From contig CBDEGD010000048.1 in NCBI GenBank assembly GCA_965237625.1, forward strand, positions 1-64,000: DNA of 64,000 nucleotides. Direction: 5' to 3'. The DNA is from JABDIP01 sp965237625. GTDB taxonomy: Bacteria > Pseudomonadota > Alphaproteobacteria > DSM-16000 > Inquilinaceae. This document shows, one piece after another, positions 8,002 to 16,633 of the stretch. Positions within the stretch are counted from its first letter, which is position 1; each line of letters starts with the position of its first letter. The notes under the pieces are model-generated. The model made no database searches, was not told where the DNA came from, and worked only from the letters and a program-made list of their open reading frames with translations. The position numbers and the translations under genes were made by a program.

Positions 8002-9240
8002 CTAGCGGCGATAGATCCGCTGACGGGTACGGTCCAGGCGCGCCAGGATCCGCTCAAGGCGATCCGGGTTGATCATGAACTCCTGGAAGCCTTCCATGCC
8101 GGCCCGGGCCATCTCCGGGTTGGTATCGCGGTCGTAGAACTGTGCGATCCCGGCGGCCGAGTTCAGCATCGCGTAGCCGGCCTGAAGGAAGCGGTCGTCG
8201 CCGACACCGGCATCGCTGTGGGGCGGCAGCTGGTTGATGGCGACGTTCAGGTCCCGCTGCACGTCGGGCTGCGCGACGAAAGCCAGGAAACGGCCTGCGT
8301 CTTCCTTGTTGGAGGCGCGCGACGGAATGTGCAGGGTGTCGATCGGCGCGTCTTCGTACATCGGCACGTTGGCGTCGATCACGGGGAACTGGAAGAAGCC
8401 CACATTGTCGACCACGTCGGCGGGAATCTGCGGCGTGATGAAGTTGCCGATCAGGTACATGGCGGCCTCGCCATTATACAGGAAAGGCTGCGCCTCCTGC
8501 CAGGAATAGGCGGCGTGGTCGTCGATATAGCAACCGGCTTCAATCAGCCTTTGCCAATGAGAGAAGGTCTTCTGAACCCCTTCATCGGTGTAGGCCACAT
8601 TGCCGGCAGCCAGATTCAGGTGATAGTCCAGGCCGTTGGTGCGCAAGTTCAGGTAGTCGAACCAGCCCGCGGCGGTCCACAGGAACTTGGTGCCGATGGT
8701 GACCGGGGCAATCCCCGCACCGCTCAGCGTCTCGCAGACATTGACCAGATCGTCCAGGGTCTCCGGCACCGTCAGGCCGTGCTCGGCGAAGATATCGCTG
8801 CGGTAATAGACGCCCCATTGATAGTAGGTGAAAGGCACGCCGTATTGCTTACCGTCGACCGTCAGTGCCGACAGGGAAGACGACATGGCGTCGGCCAGAT
8901 CGTTATCCACCCAGATGTCGCTGACATCTTCCAGCAGGCCGCGGTCGACGAAGGTCTTCATCCGTTCCCCGGCGAACCAATAGATCACGTCGGGCGCCTC
9001 GGAGGTCAGCCAGTTGCGGACGACCGTCTTGTAGCTTTCATGGTCGAATGTGTTGAATTCGACCGTGACGTCCGGGTTGGCCGCCTGGAAATCGGCGATG
9101 ACCTGCTCGAAGGCGGCCTTGGGAGCCGGGTCGGATTGATTGGAATTGACCACAAGGGTGCCGGCATTCGCGCCGGAAGCCACCATCGTGGCCAGAAGCG
9201 CCGCCGCGGGCAACGCGGTCAAATCGCGGAATCGGAACAT
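8002..9240 (-). CDS. Extracellular sugar-binding protein (family 1)
   Basis: A 412-residue periplasmic binding protein that captures the sugar for the two downstream permeases. The ATG at 9240 is chosen because GGGAGGT lies just upstream and a signal peptide starts there (MFRFRDLTALPAAALLATMVASGANA); the longer open frame to 9348 has no ribosome-binding site. Family features include VIADFQAANPDVTVEFNTFDHESYK and the central YGVPFTYYQWGVYYRSDIF segment. It heads the operon binding protein, permease, permease, alpha-galactosidase. Regulation by a LacI-type repressor is suggested by two operator-like palindromes upstream. Confidence 0.92.
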   Translation of the reverse strand: MFRFRDLTALPAAALLATMVASGANAGTLVVNSNQSDPAPKAAFEQVIADFQAANPDVTVEFNTFDHESYKTVVRNWLTSEAPDVIYWFAGERMKTFVDRGLLEDVSDIWVDNDLADAMSSSLSALTVDGKQYGVPFTYYQWGVYYRSDIFAEHGLTVPETLDDLVNVCETLSGAGIAPVTIGTKFLWTAAGWFDYLNLRTNGLDYHLNLAAGNVAYTDEGVQKTFSHWQRLIEAGCYIDDHAAYSWQEAQPFLYNGEAAMYLIGNFITPQIPADVVDNVGFFQFPVIDANVPMYEDAPIDTLHIPSRASNKEDAGRFLAFVAQPDVQRDLNVAINQLPPHSDAGVGDDRFLQAGYAMLNSAAGIAQFYDRDTNPEMARAGMEGFQEFMINPDRLERILARLDRTRQRIYRR

Positions 9241-9409
9241 CTGAGTACCTCCCATTGAGTGTCGTCCGCCTTCTCCGGGCGGATCCGGCCGCGTGGGCCG
9301 AACGTTGTTAGGACAGGCTATGACGCCGGCATTCGGCGCCCATTGCACCTAAAATGCTCCATGGCATTGTCTCGCACCACCACTTCTTGTCAAGATTTTT
9401 CCTTTTCTT

Positions 9410-9421
9410 CGAACGTTTCCG
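9410..9421. promoter_or_regulatory. LacI-family operator-like site 1
   Basis: CGAACGTTTCCG carries the central AACGTT of LacI/GalR-family operators such as AglR-type sites in alphaproteobacteria. It lies about 170 bp upstream of the sugar-binding protein start in the 378-bp gene-free stretch 9241-9618. No LacI-family gene is in the window, so the binding protein is unknown. Confidence 0.5.
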
Positions 9422-9457
9422 TATGCGCCTGGGCCAGGCCGCGTCTTCGCAGAGGCC

Positions 9458-9471
9458 TGGAAACGTTGCCA
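9458..9471. promoter_or_regulatory. LacI-family operator-like site 2
   Basis: TGGAAACGTTGCCA is palindromic at all but one pair of positions and matches the GGAAACGTTTCC-type consensus of alpha-glucoside/galactoside repressors. Its centre is about 49 bp from that of site 1, a spacing that would allow cooperative binding on the same DNA face. The rest of this stretch is AT-richer than its surroundings and shows no gene. Confidence 0.55.
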
Positions 9472-9618
9472 TCTAAGACGAACACTTGGAATTTTCGAAA
9501 GCCGAAAAGCGACGAAAACTGGAATTATCTCGGAATCCCAACGCGTCAACTCTTTCGAAAATTTGTGATTACAAAGAAGGGAAGAATTTTGCCGTCGGCT
9601 TTCGTCGGCGTTCCTATC

Positions 9619-10425
9619 CTACCGGCCCTGAAAATCGGCCGGTCGCTTCTCCAGGAATGCCGTGATGCCTTCGCGGAAGTCGTCGGTCATGGTCGACGCC
9701 GTGAACAGCTCGGACTCCTTGGAGAGCTGCGCCGCAAGGTTGTTGTCCAGCGAGGCGTTGAGCAGGGCCTTGGTGCGGGCATAGGCGGCGGTTGGTCCCT
9801 GGGCCAGGCGGGCCGCCAGCTTCGCCGTCTCAGCCTCCAACTCGGCCGCTGGAACGGCCCGGTTGATCAGGCCTATGGCGGCCGCCTCCGTGGCGCCGAA
9901 CCGGTTGCCCAGCAGGGCGATTTCCATGGCACGCTTCATGCCCACGGCGCGCGGCAGATGGAAGGTCGAGCCGCCATCCGGGCTGGTGCCGATATGGCAA
10001 TAGGCCAGGGTGAACATGGCATCGTCGGCGGCGATCGCCAGATCGCAAGCAAGGACCAGGCTGACGCCGAAGCCCGCCGCGGCGCCCTGGATTGCGGCGA
10101 TGACCGGCTTGCCCATGCGCCGCAGGGCGGAGATCGAGGCATGCACCTGACCGATCATGCCCTCGAACATGGCCTGTTGGTCGACGGCCGGTAAATCCGT
10201 GAGCGCCTTGGCGAAAACGCGGATATCGCCGCCGGCCATGAAGTTGTCGCCGGCGCCACGCAGCAACACGCAGCGCACCGCATCGTCCTGTTCGACCTGG
10301 ATCAGCGCGGTGTGCAGCGCCTGCGTCATCGATCTGTCCAGCGCGTTCATCGCCGCCGGGCGGTTCAGCGTGACGGTGGCGATCGCGCCGTCCTTGGTCA
10401 GCAGAACGGTTTCGGTCTCGCTCAT
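9619..10425 (-). CDS. Enoyl-CoA hydratase/isomerase family protein
   Basis: A 268-residue crotonase-fold protein, cytoplasmic. It shows the N-terminal TVTLNRPAAMNALD motif, the oxyanion-hole block FMAGGDIRVFAKAL, and IAAIQGAAAGFGVSLVLACDLAIAADDA followed by IGTSPDGGSTFHLPRAVG. An Asp-Gly pair stands where many hydratases carry a catalytic Glu, which suggests a PaaG/PaaZ-like isomerase or another variant reaction rather than a textbook hydratase. It lies 33 bp after the SDR gene on the same strand, so the pair may act together on acyl-CoA or 3-hydroxyacyl substrates. The substrate is not determinable from sequence. Confidence 0.9.
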   Translation of the reverse strand: MSETETVLLTKDGAIATVTLNRPAAMNALDRSMTQALHTALIQVEQDDAVRCVLLRGAGDNFMAGGDIRVFAKALTDLPAVDQQAMFEGMIGQVHASISALRRMGKPVIAAIQGAAAGFGVSLVLACDLAIAADDAMFTLAYCHIGTSPDGGSTFHLPRAVGMKRAMEIALLGNRFGATEAAAIGLINRAVPAAELEAETAKLAARLAQGPTAAYARTKALLNASLDNNLAAQLSKESELFTASTMTDDFREGITAFLEKRPADFQGR

Positions 10426-10458
10426 GGCAGTCTCCGGTGTTTCGATTAGCGCCGTCGG

Positions 10459-11307
10459 TCAGTCCGTATAGCCGGGTGGTGCGGGCACATCATCCAGGAA
10501 GAAATCGGGCAGCAGCGGCAGGCCCGGCTTGACCGCATAGGGTTCCAGATCGGTGACCCCGATCCCGGCCAGCACATCGTCGTCGATGAGGAACTGGCCG
10601 GTCCGCTCGCGGCTGGGCGTGGTCAGGATGGCATGGGCCGCATCGGCGACGATCTCCGGCTTGCGGCAATGATCGGTCTTGACCCCCGGGATCATAGCCA
10701 GGGCCGCGGTGGCAATCACCGTGCGCGGCCACAGCGCGTTCACCGCCACGCCCTGCTCGGCGAACTCCGCCGCCATGCCCAGCACGCACATGCTCATGCC
10801 GTATTTCGCCATGGTGTAGGCGGTGTGGTTCTTGAACCAGCGCGGCCGCAGGCTGAGCGGTGGGGACAGGTTCAGGATATGCGGGTTTGCCGCCTTCAGC
10901 AGATGCGGCAGGCAGGCCTGGCTGACGCAGAAGGTGCCGCGGGCGTTGACCTGATGCATCAGGTCGAAGCGCTTCATCGGCGTCTCCAGCGTGCCGGTCA
11001 GATTGATGGCGCTGGCGTTGTTGATGCAGATATCGACGCCGCCGAAGGCCGCCGCCGTCTCCGCCACAGCCTCCGCGACCCGGTCCTCGTCGCGGATATC
11101 GACGACCAGCGGCAGGGCCTTGCCGCCGGCATCCTCGATCTCCTTCGCGGCGGAATAGATGGTGCCGGGCAGCTTGGGGTGCGGTTCGGTCGATTTGGCG
11201 GCGATGGCGATATTGGCGCCGTCCCGCGCAGCGCGCAGCGCGATGGCGAGTCCGATGCCACGGCTGGCGCCGCTGATGAACAAGGTCTTTCCGTTGAGGT
11301 CGGCCAT
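10459..11307 (-). CDS. Short-chain dehydrogenase/reductase (HSDL2-like)
   Basis: A 282-residue NAD(P)-dependent oxidoreductase. The Rossmann motif FISGASRGIGLAIALRAARDG is at the N-terminus, the NNASA block follows, and the active site is LNLSPPLSL with HTAYTMAKYGMS (YxxxK). The segment AAKSTEPHPKLPGTIYSAA is characteristic of the HSDL2-like group of SDRs, which act on lipid-type substrates. The ATG at 11307 follows a CAGGA site; the frame also opens 11 codons earlier without one. It is upstream of the enoyl-CoA hydratase gene and probably co-transcribed with it. Confidence 0.92.
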   Translation of the reverse strand: MADLNGKTLFISGASRGIGLAIALRAARDGANIAIAAKSTEPHPKLPGTIYSAAKEIEDAGGKALPLVVDIRDEDRVAEAVAETAAAFGGVDICINNASAINLTGTLETPMKRFDLMHQVNARGTFCVSQACLPHLLKAANPHILNLSPPLSLRPRWFKNHTAYTMAKYGMSMCVLGMAAEFAEQGVAVNALWPRTVIATAALAMIPGVKTDHCRKPEIVADAAHAILTTPSRERTGQFLIDDDVLAGIGVTDLEPYAVKPGLPLLPDFFLDDVPAPPGYTD

Positions 11308-11436
11308 GATGATCCTGAGGTGCCCCCTGATGTGACCCAAAGATACGCGCTGTCTTCGGCAATCGCCAGTCGCCGGGGCGCGGTTTGGACGAAATGGTTA
11401 CCGGCCTGTTAACCAAGTCTTGACGATCTCCGCGCC

Positions 11437-12786
11437 ATGGTTTCGTCCGACCCACCGAAGACGGTCGATCGTGACGGAGCCGAGCGAGCAGATTTCATGG
11501 CAGCGGTAATGCAACGTTCGTTGGACGGCAACGCCGAACGCGCGGACATCCTGGCCCGATTGCTGATGGCGCTCAGCGTGCTCGACACGCTGCCGACACC
11601 AGATCAGCTCACCGCCTATCTGCAGCGGTTCCTGGAGGAGACCCCGGGCGTGCAGAGCGTGCGGGTGTCGCTGAGCGGCTCGGTGGCGACTTTGCCGCCG
11701 CCGGCGCGGCGCGGCAAGCCCCAGGATTGGTGTCTGCCGGTCAAGACCAAGGATATCGAATACGGCCATATCTGGATCACCGAGGACGGCAGCGGCCGGT
11801 TCCGCGACTATGTCGCCGTGTTCCAGAACATCGCCAATGTCATCGGCCTGGAACTGGAAAAGCGCCAGGTGCTGGACGAACTGCAAGGGGCCAACGAAGC
11901 GCTGTCCCGGGCCCATGACAGTCTCGAGCGCGACGTCGCGGCCCGTACCGCGGCCCTGCAGGCGGCCAATCGCGAGTTGAAGGCGCGCGAGACCGAACTG
12001 CGCCTGGCCAAGGACACGGCGGAGATCGCCAGCCGCTCGAAGAGTGAATTTCTCGCCAATATGAGCCACGAACTTCGCACGCCACTCAATGCCATCATGG
12101 GTTTCGCGGAGATCCTGGCGACCGAGATCTTCGGCACCCTGGGCGATTCCCGGTATCGGGAATATGCCGCCGACATCCATGAAAGCGGCGGCCATTTGCT
12201 GACCCTGATCTCCGACATCCTCGACCTGTCCAAGATCGAGGCCGGCAAGTTCGACCTCGTCGAACAGAGGGTGGCGGTCGGAGAATTGATCGACACGGCG
12301 ATGCGCATCGTCGGCGGGCGCGCGGTTTCCGCAGGGCTCAACCTCAGGACCGACATCGCCGGTGATTTGCCGCCCATGCGCGCCGATCTCAGGGCCCTGA
12401 AACAGATCCTGATCAACCTGCTGTCGAACGCCGTGAAGTTCAGTCACCAGGGCGACACGGTGGTGATTTCCGCGACAGTGCAGCCGGACGGCCATCTCCG
12501 CCTGTCGGTCAAGGACACAGGCATCGGCATTCCGGATGCGGCGCTGAGTCGCGTCATGGCCCCATTCGAACAGGTGGATTCATCGCTGGTGCGCCGCCGT
12601 CAGGGCACCGGGCTTGGCCTGCCGATCGTTGGCGCCCTGGTCGATTTGCATGGCGGCACTTTCAAGCTGGACAGTATTGTCGGCGTTGGCACAACCGCAT
12701 CGGTGATCTTGCCGGCGTGGCGGATGATCGAGACCATAAGTTGCGAAAATCCGGTATCCCGCGCCTCCATGGGCGGCGCGGCATAG
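11437..12786 (+). CDS. Soluble sensor histidine kinase
   Basis: A 449-residue kinase without membrane segments. Residues about 30-140 form a GAF-like sensory region (TPDQLTAYLQRFLEETPGVQSV... to VFQNIANVIGLELEKRQ), followed by a coiled coil (about 145-195). The DHp helix reads FLANMSHELRTPLNAIMGFAEIL with phosphoacceptor His211. The HATPase_c domain has its N box (ILINLLSNAVKFS), G1 (DTGIGI) and G2 (GTGLGLP). No receiver or response-regulator gene is adjacent, so it is an orphan kinase here. The start is the first in-frame ATG after the divergent SDR gene. Confidence 0.92.
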   Translation: MVSSDPPKTVDRDGAERADFMAAVMQRSLDGNAERADILARLLMALSVLDTLPTPDQLTAYLQRFLEETPGVQSVRVSLSGSVATLPPPARRGKPQDWCLPVKTKDIEYGHIWITEDGSGRFRDYVAVFQNIANVIGLELEKRQVLDELQGANEALSRAHDSLERDVAARTAALQAANRELKARETELRLAKDTAEIASRSKSEFLANMSHELRTPLNAIMGFAEILATEIFGTLGDSRYREYAADIHESGGHLLTLISDILDLSKIEAGKFDLVEQRVAVGELIDTAMRIVGGRAVSAGLNLRTDIAGDLPPMRADLRALKQILINLLSNAVKFSHQGDTVVISATVQPDGHLRLSVKDTGIGIPDAALSRVMAPFEQVDSSLVRRRQGTGLGLPIVGALVDLHGGTFKLDSIVGVGTTASVILPAWRMIETISCENPVSRASMGGAA

Positions 12787-12828
12787 AAATTATGCGGCCG
12801 ATCCCGGTCGCGACGATCATGATCCCGA

Positions 12829-13476
12829 CTATTTAGCAGATTTCATCAGGTCGGCCGGGTGCTTGCCGGCATGGCCGCTCGACTTGATCGACTTGATCAC
12901 GGTGTCGATGTAGTGCCCGCCGAAGACATCGTTGTTGGCCAGCCGCAGCTTCTTGCCGACCAGCGTGCCGAAATCGCTGACCGGGTCCCATTTCAGCACC
13001 ACGTTCAGCACATTGGCGGAGTGGAAGCTGTAGCCCTTGCCGGCGAGCTTCTTGGCCATGCCGGCCATGCCCGGGGCGTTGAAGGTGACGCCCAGCGCGA
13101 CCTTGTTGGCTGACACCAGCTGCGCCAAACCGCCGCCCAGCGAATGCCCGGTCACGATGATCTTGGACAGGCTCTTCACCTGCTGGGCCTTTTCGAACAG
13201 CTGCATCGCCGGGACGAACTGGCCGGGCACATTGCCGGCCCCGATATTGACGTCGGCCTTGACGTCCTCCCAGCTTTCGGTGCCGCGATAGGCGACGATC
13301 CAGGTGTCGCCGCATTCGTAGATGGCGCCCTGGAATCCGCTGGAATGTTCCATTACCGCCGCGTCGGCCAGGCGCTTGAAGGGCCGGCCCTGCTTGGCCT
13401 TGGTCGCTCCGGGGTCGCCGGGATTGGAATGATAGATATGCGATGAAATCAATGCGAGATCGAGCAGCGTCGTCAT
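12829..13476 (-). CDS. Lipase class 3 family protein
   Basis: A 215-residue alpha/beta-hydrolase of the class 3 (fungal-type) lipase family. The nucleophile elbow is VTGHSLGGGLAQL, and the upstream block IVAYRGTESWEDVKADVN supplies the oxyanion region typical of the family. A later DPVSDFG segment could provide the Asp and GGHYID the His of the triad. There is no signal peptide (it starts MTTLLDLALISSHIYH), so it is probably cytoplasmic or exported by another route. A GGAGG ribosome-binding site precedes the ATG. It is convergent with the histidine kinase gene, with no operon partners. Confidence 0.88.
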   Translation of the reverse strand: MTTLLDLALISSHIYHSNPGDPGATKAKQGRPFKRLADAAVMEHSSGFQGAIYECGDTWIVAYRGTESWEDVKADVNIGAGNVPGQFVPAMQLFEKAQQVKSLSKIIVTGHSLGGGLAQLVSANKVALGVTFNAPGMAGMAKKLAGKGYSFHSANVLNVVLKWDPVSDFGTLVGKKLRLANNDVFGGHYIDTVIKSIKSSGHAGKHPADLMKSAK

Positions 13477-13677
13477 GGTGATGCCTCCTCCAAGCGGGCG
13501 GCCGGTTGTTCGCTGCCTATCCTGGCGAGGCCGTCCCGATACAAGGCAATCCTAGGAACAGGGCCGCGTGGCCGCAGTGACCGGCGGCACACAGCCGGGC
13601 GTAAACCGGTTGGCAATCCTCGTCGCGCTAGGGTGGTGGGCAGATCAGCGGCCCAAAATTCGAAGGGGAGTCCGGCC

Positions 13678-14052
13678 ATGTATTCGTTCATCTCCGGCGC
13701 TCTGCTTTGGGTGATCGCCCAGTTCGGCTCGTCCGGCGTGTTGCCGGCGCCGATCGTGCAATGGGCCTCGCAGCAGCAGATGGTTCAGGTGGCCGCGGCC
13801 ACGGAGCCCTCGATGCGGGACTACATCCGCGATCACGGCCTTCAACTCGGCGGCCTCTACATTCCCGACGCCGATAAGATCTATCTTCGCGACGGCCTCG
13901 ACATGGACGATCCGCGCGATCAATCGGTGCTGGTGCATGAGCTGGTGCACTACGTCCAGGACCAGCTTGGGGTGACCGGCACCACCGAGCAGCTCGAGGC
14001 CCAGGCCTATGCCCTGCAGGATCAATGGCTGCGGGAACAAGGCGGCCGATAG
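13678..14052 (+). CDS. Small exported/membrane HELVH metalloprotease-like protein
   Basis: A 124-residue protein with one N-terminal hydrophobic stretch (MYSFISGALLWVIAQFGSSG) and a compact C-terminal domain carrying VLVHELVHYVQDQLG. The HExxH motif, with a downstream Glu (EQLEAQAYALQDQW), is the zinc-binding arrangement of gluzincin-like peptidases. It resembles the small DUF6647-type family of unknown function. The ATG at 13678 is preceded by AAGGGGAG; the upstream in-frame start at 13633 lies before that site and is less likely. It sits just upstream of tRNA-Arg. Confidence 0.8.
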   Translation: MYSFISGALLWVIAQFGSSGVLPAPIVQWASQQQMVQVAAATEPSMRDYIRDHGLQLGGLYIPDADKIYLRDGLDMDDPRDQSVLVHELVHYVQDQLGVTGTTEQLEAQAYALQDQWLREQGGR

Positions 14053-14108
14053 CGCCACCACTCTGGTGCCCGGCCAACGCTTTTGCTAAATCTTCCGCGA
14101 GAGCGGAT

Positions 14109-14185
14109 GTCCCCGTAGCTCAGTCGGATAGAGCACCAGATTCCTAATCTGGGGGTCGCAGGTTCGAATCCTGCCGGGGACGCCA
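14109..14185 (+). tRNA. tRNA-Arg (anticodon CCT)
   Basis: A 77-nt cloverleaf. The acceptor arms GTCCCCG and CGGGGAC pair fully. The D arm contains AGCTCAGTCGGATAGAGC, the anticodon arm CCAGA-TTCCTAA-TCTGG gives anticodon CCT, and the T arm contains GGTTCGAATCC. The 3' CCA is encoded. Arg-CCT tRNA genes are common integration targets, and an AT-richer block follows directly, but I found no repeat of the tRNA 3' end downstream. Confidence 0.97.
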
Positions 14186-14604
14186 GTGTTTTCGCGGACT
14201 GGCTCCGCATGGCGATATGCTCCTTCTCAGCACGGCGTAAGCCCAGATGTAGCGCGGCGATCGGTTTTGGACATTTCGGCAATCGATTTTAGACTCGCGT
14301 GCCGTTGCCCTTAGCGCAATTCACGTAAGGCATTGAAGCCGGCTTGATCAAGGCCTCAGAGAACCAGATTCTCTGTCGAACCTACCCAGGATCCGGACTC
14401 AAATGCGACCTGCCTAAACACCCTGTCGAATGTCGGGACCCAGCCAAAGAGCAGAATTGAACCGCGTCAGGCCTCATTTCGCCTGTTGACCCGTCTCGGA
14501 CATTCGAAGAAAGAGAGCGGCAGCCTTTGTCCCAACGTGGGCGGTTCCGATTGCCTTAACGGTTGGGGCCAGATTATGCTGTAGCGTCGTCCCAATTTGG
14601 CTCC
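14186..14604. other. Gene-free stretch after tRNA-Arg
   Basis: About 420 bp with no convincing ORF, no integrase remnant and no copy of the tRNA 3' end that I can see. Base composition falls towards the following three-gene unit. The promoter of that unit should lie at its right end, but no clear -35/-10 pair stands out. Confidence 0.4.
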
Positions 14605-15333
14605 ATGGACACCGGAATGACCGACTTCCGCTTACACAAATCCTTTATTCGTGCGGGGGCCGTCTTCAAGGTACCTATCTTATCTTGGACAACAGACGTG
14701 TCTTCGCGATTCTTCCAGGCGGTCTACGGCGCGCTGGACGAAATGCTATACATTAAGCCGGGCGATTTCGTCGCGCCTAGCGGTGTGTCACTTGGCGATT
14801 GCAGCGTGGCGTTACGTATCTTTGGCGGTAATAGCACGTTGACACTCAACGCAACCGGAGTGATCGCTGATTTCCCCAGCATCGACTCTGCCGGAATTGA
14901 ATTCGCCAATTCGGTGATTTTCCAAGGCTATCAGGCGCTAAGAACGGAATTCAGTGAACTCGAAATAAAATCAATTGAATCTAACGCGGGTCATCACTTA
15001 GAGATTATTGGCGACGGCGAAGCCCAAAAAGTACTCGCCGGTGGATCTCAAAATAAATTACAGAAACGCGCCGACAATCTTCGCGACGCCGTAGTTGAGC
15101 CGGGGATGCGATTTAGGGTCGTCAGCAAGAATGGTAAATGGAACTCGAACGTAACTGTGGAAAAATCTCACGTGGTCACCAACGGAGTATATCTAGTCCG
15201 TGAAATCATTGTCAGTGATTTATCTGAGTGCGAAACTACACAACAGCAGTTCGATCTGATCGAGCGAATAGAGCATATAGTTCTGGATCTAGTGGGTCTG
15301 AAGCCTGAGGCACAGGGGAATGACACAAACTAA
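14605..15333 (+). CDS. Hypothetical protein upstream of a RES/Xre pair
   Basis: About 242 residues that I do not recognise. There is no signal peptide and there are no membrane segments. It contains beta-rich stretches (SVALRIFGGNSTLTLNATGV) and a C-terminal amphipathic region (TTQQQFDLIERIEHIVLDLVGL). The start is uncertain: in-frame ATGs are at 14605 and 14617, and a TTG at 14563 would add 14 residues. The last 14 bp overlap the antitoxin-like gene, so the three genes are very probably translated from one message. Codon use is much richer in A and T than in the flanking genes, as in the next two genes. A third component of the toxin-antitoxin unit is possible but is inference. Confidence 0.7.
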   Translation: MDTGMTDFRLHKSFIRAGAVFKVPILSWTTDVSSRFFQAVYGALDEMLYIKPGDFVAPSGVSLGDCSVALRIFGGNSTLTLNATGVIADFPSIDSAGIEFANSVIFQGYQALRTEFSELEIKSIESNAGHHLEIIGDGEAQKVLAGGSQNKLQKRADNLRDAVVEPGMRFRVVSKNGKWNSNVTVEKSHVVTNGVYLVREIIVSDLSECETTQQQFDLIERIEHIVLDLVGLKPEAQGNDTN

Positions 15334-15973
15334 CGGGCAAGATAAGTCAGACGTGTTCCAGCGCGATCTAGGGCGTCAAGGCCTTGAACGAGCCCAGGAA
15401 AAGTCGTTGGCAAAATCGTTCTTAACCGCCTCACAGCCAGAAGAAACAGGGTCTGCTTGGTCTCGATTGTTTGGCTTTGAGCCAATGCGCGCGGTCGTGA
15501 GGCGTGAGGGACGGCTCTTAGAACGACCAAGCGCTTTGTGGAATGTCGGTTTCGAAAACGAGCCTGCTACTGAACGCAAGGATTTTCCGGCCAGTTTTCC
15601 CATCAGATCACGTCAAGAACCGAAAGGGCTTGCGGAAGGCTACAAGAGCATTTGCGAAAGATGGTCCCTAGACATTCTCGGCATGGCGAAGCTGTTACAT
15701 CTTGAGGAAGAAATTGGGCTTTGTGATTTGGTCCTATCTGGACAAGTCCCCCCAATGACCGGCGATCTGAAAGATAGAATGGCAATGGTGATCGGAATTA
15801 GCATCGGCCTGGGTGAACTCTTCGATGACGCTAAAGATGCTGAACTCCAGTGGTTGACGACGAAGCGTTCCGAACTTGGCGGTTTCAGCCCACTGGAACA
15901 TATGCTCAAAGGGGACTTACTCAACTTAAGAGACGTGGTTGACCTCGTGGATAATGCCCGGGGTCTTGGGTAG
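15320..15973 (+). CDS. Xre/MbcA/ParS-type antitoxin (RES partner)
   Basis: A 217-residue protein. The C-terminal third matches the MbcA/ParS/Xre toxin-binding domain (DUF2384): a helical core with VIGISIGLGELF, then WLTTKRSELGGFSPLEHML and the terminal LLNLRDVVDLVDNARG helix, in the usual order and at the extreme C-terminus. A preceding helical region (ERWSLDILGMAKLLHL) fits the Xre-like helix-turn-helix. In this family the antitoxin binds and silences a RES-domain NAD-degrading toxin encoded immediately downstream. The next gene starts at the base after this stop. The N-terminal ~100 residues are longer than in minimal antitoxins and are not recognised. Confidence 0.75.
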   Translation: MTQTNGQDKSDVFQRDLGRQGLERAQEKSLAKSFLTASQPEETGSAWSRLFGFEPMRAVVRREGRLLERPSALWNVGFENEPATERKDFPASFPIRSRQEPKGLAEGYKSICERWSLDILGMAKLLHLEEEIGLCDLVLSGQVPPMTGDLKDRMAMVIGISIGLGELFDDAKDAELQWLTTKRSELGGFSPLEHMLKGDLLNLRDVVDLVDNARGLG

Positions 15974-16633
15974 ATGCTGGAAAGTCTGACACCGAAGAAA
16001 ATACAACACACCGTCGTCCGCCTATCAGCTGTGAGCGACGCCAATGTTGAAAGGCTGTTAAATCGAGGTATCAGCCCAGAGAGCTTCCCGGAGATACAGG
16101 AGCGGCTGAAGAAGCTGAAGATCGTATTCGAACCTACACAGTTGATCGACAAAGTGTTTGAGTCCAGCACTAATCCGAAGCACTCAACACCATTCGCAAG
16201 AACCCGCTTTACCAATGGTAATAAGGCGGTGTTCTACTCAGCTCTTGAGGATGAAACATCCATCGAGGAAATTAAATACTACCAAACGCGAAGCGGTGAG
16301 TTCAGAGACCTTGAGAAGACACCAGATGCACCTCCACGCTATTTTCGGCTGTACGAAGCGGATTTCGAGGGGACGATGCTCGACCTATTCATTATTCATC
16401 CAGATTGCCCTGATTTGACGAGCGCAGATGAGAGCGGTTATCCGAAATGTCGTGAGCTCGCAATGGAAGCACGAGATCGGTCGATAAATGCGTTCCAGAC
16501 TCCTTCCGCAAGGCGACCGGGGGGGACTTGTACGCCTGTTCTTGATCGCCACTCCTTGGGTGACTCTCCACGGTTCAGGCGCCACGGTCGATTTACGAAC
16601 GAACGCGGCAAAATCGTGTTCAAAGAAGTCTGA
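15974..16633 (+). CDS. RES-domain toxin-like protein
   Basis: A 219-residue protein with RES-domain features: an Arg/Phe-rich strand (FARTRFTNGNKAVFYSALEDETSIEEI) carrying the FYSA and E-E pattern, and the C-terminal FQTPSARRPGGTCTPVL block with the Ser/Arg of the RES signature. Characterised RES proteins such as MbcT degrade NAD+ and are held in check by an Xre/MbcA-type antitoxin, which is what the abutting upstream gene looks like. The N-terminal helical part (about residues 1-60) is an addition to the minimal domain. The frame is intact to the stop, so it is probably functional. AT-rich codon use suggests horizontal gain. Confidence 0.75.
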   Translation: MLESLTPKKIQHTVVRLSAVSDANVERLLNRGISPESFPEIQERLKKLKIVFEPTQLIDKVFESSTNPKHSTPFARTRFTNGNKAVFYSALEDETSIEEIKYYQTRSGEFRDLEKTPDAPPRYFRLYEADFEGTMLDLFIIHPDCPDLTSADESGYPKCRELAMEARDRSINAFQTPSARRPGGTCTPVLDRHSLGDSPRFRRHGRFTNERGKIVFKEV

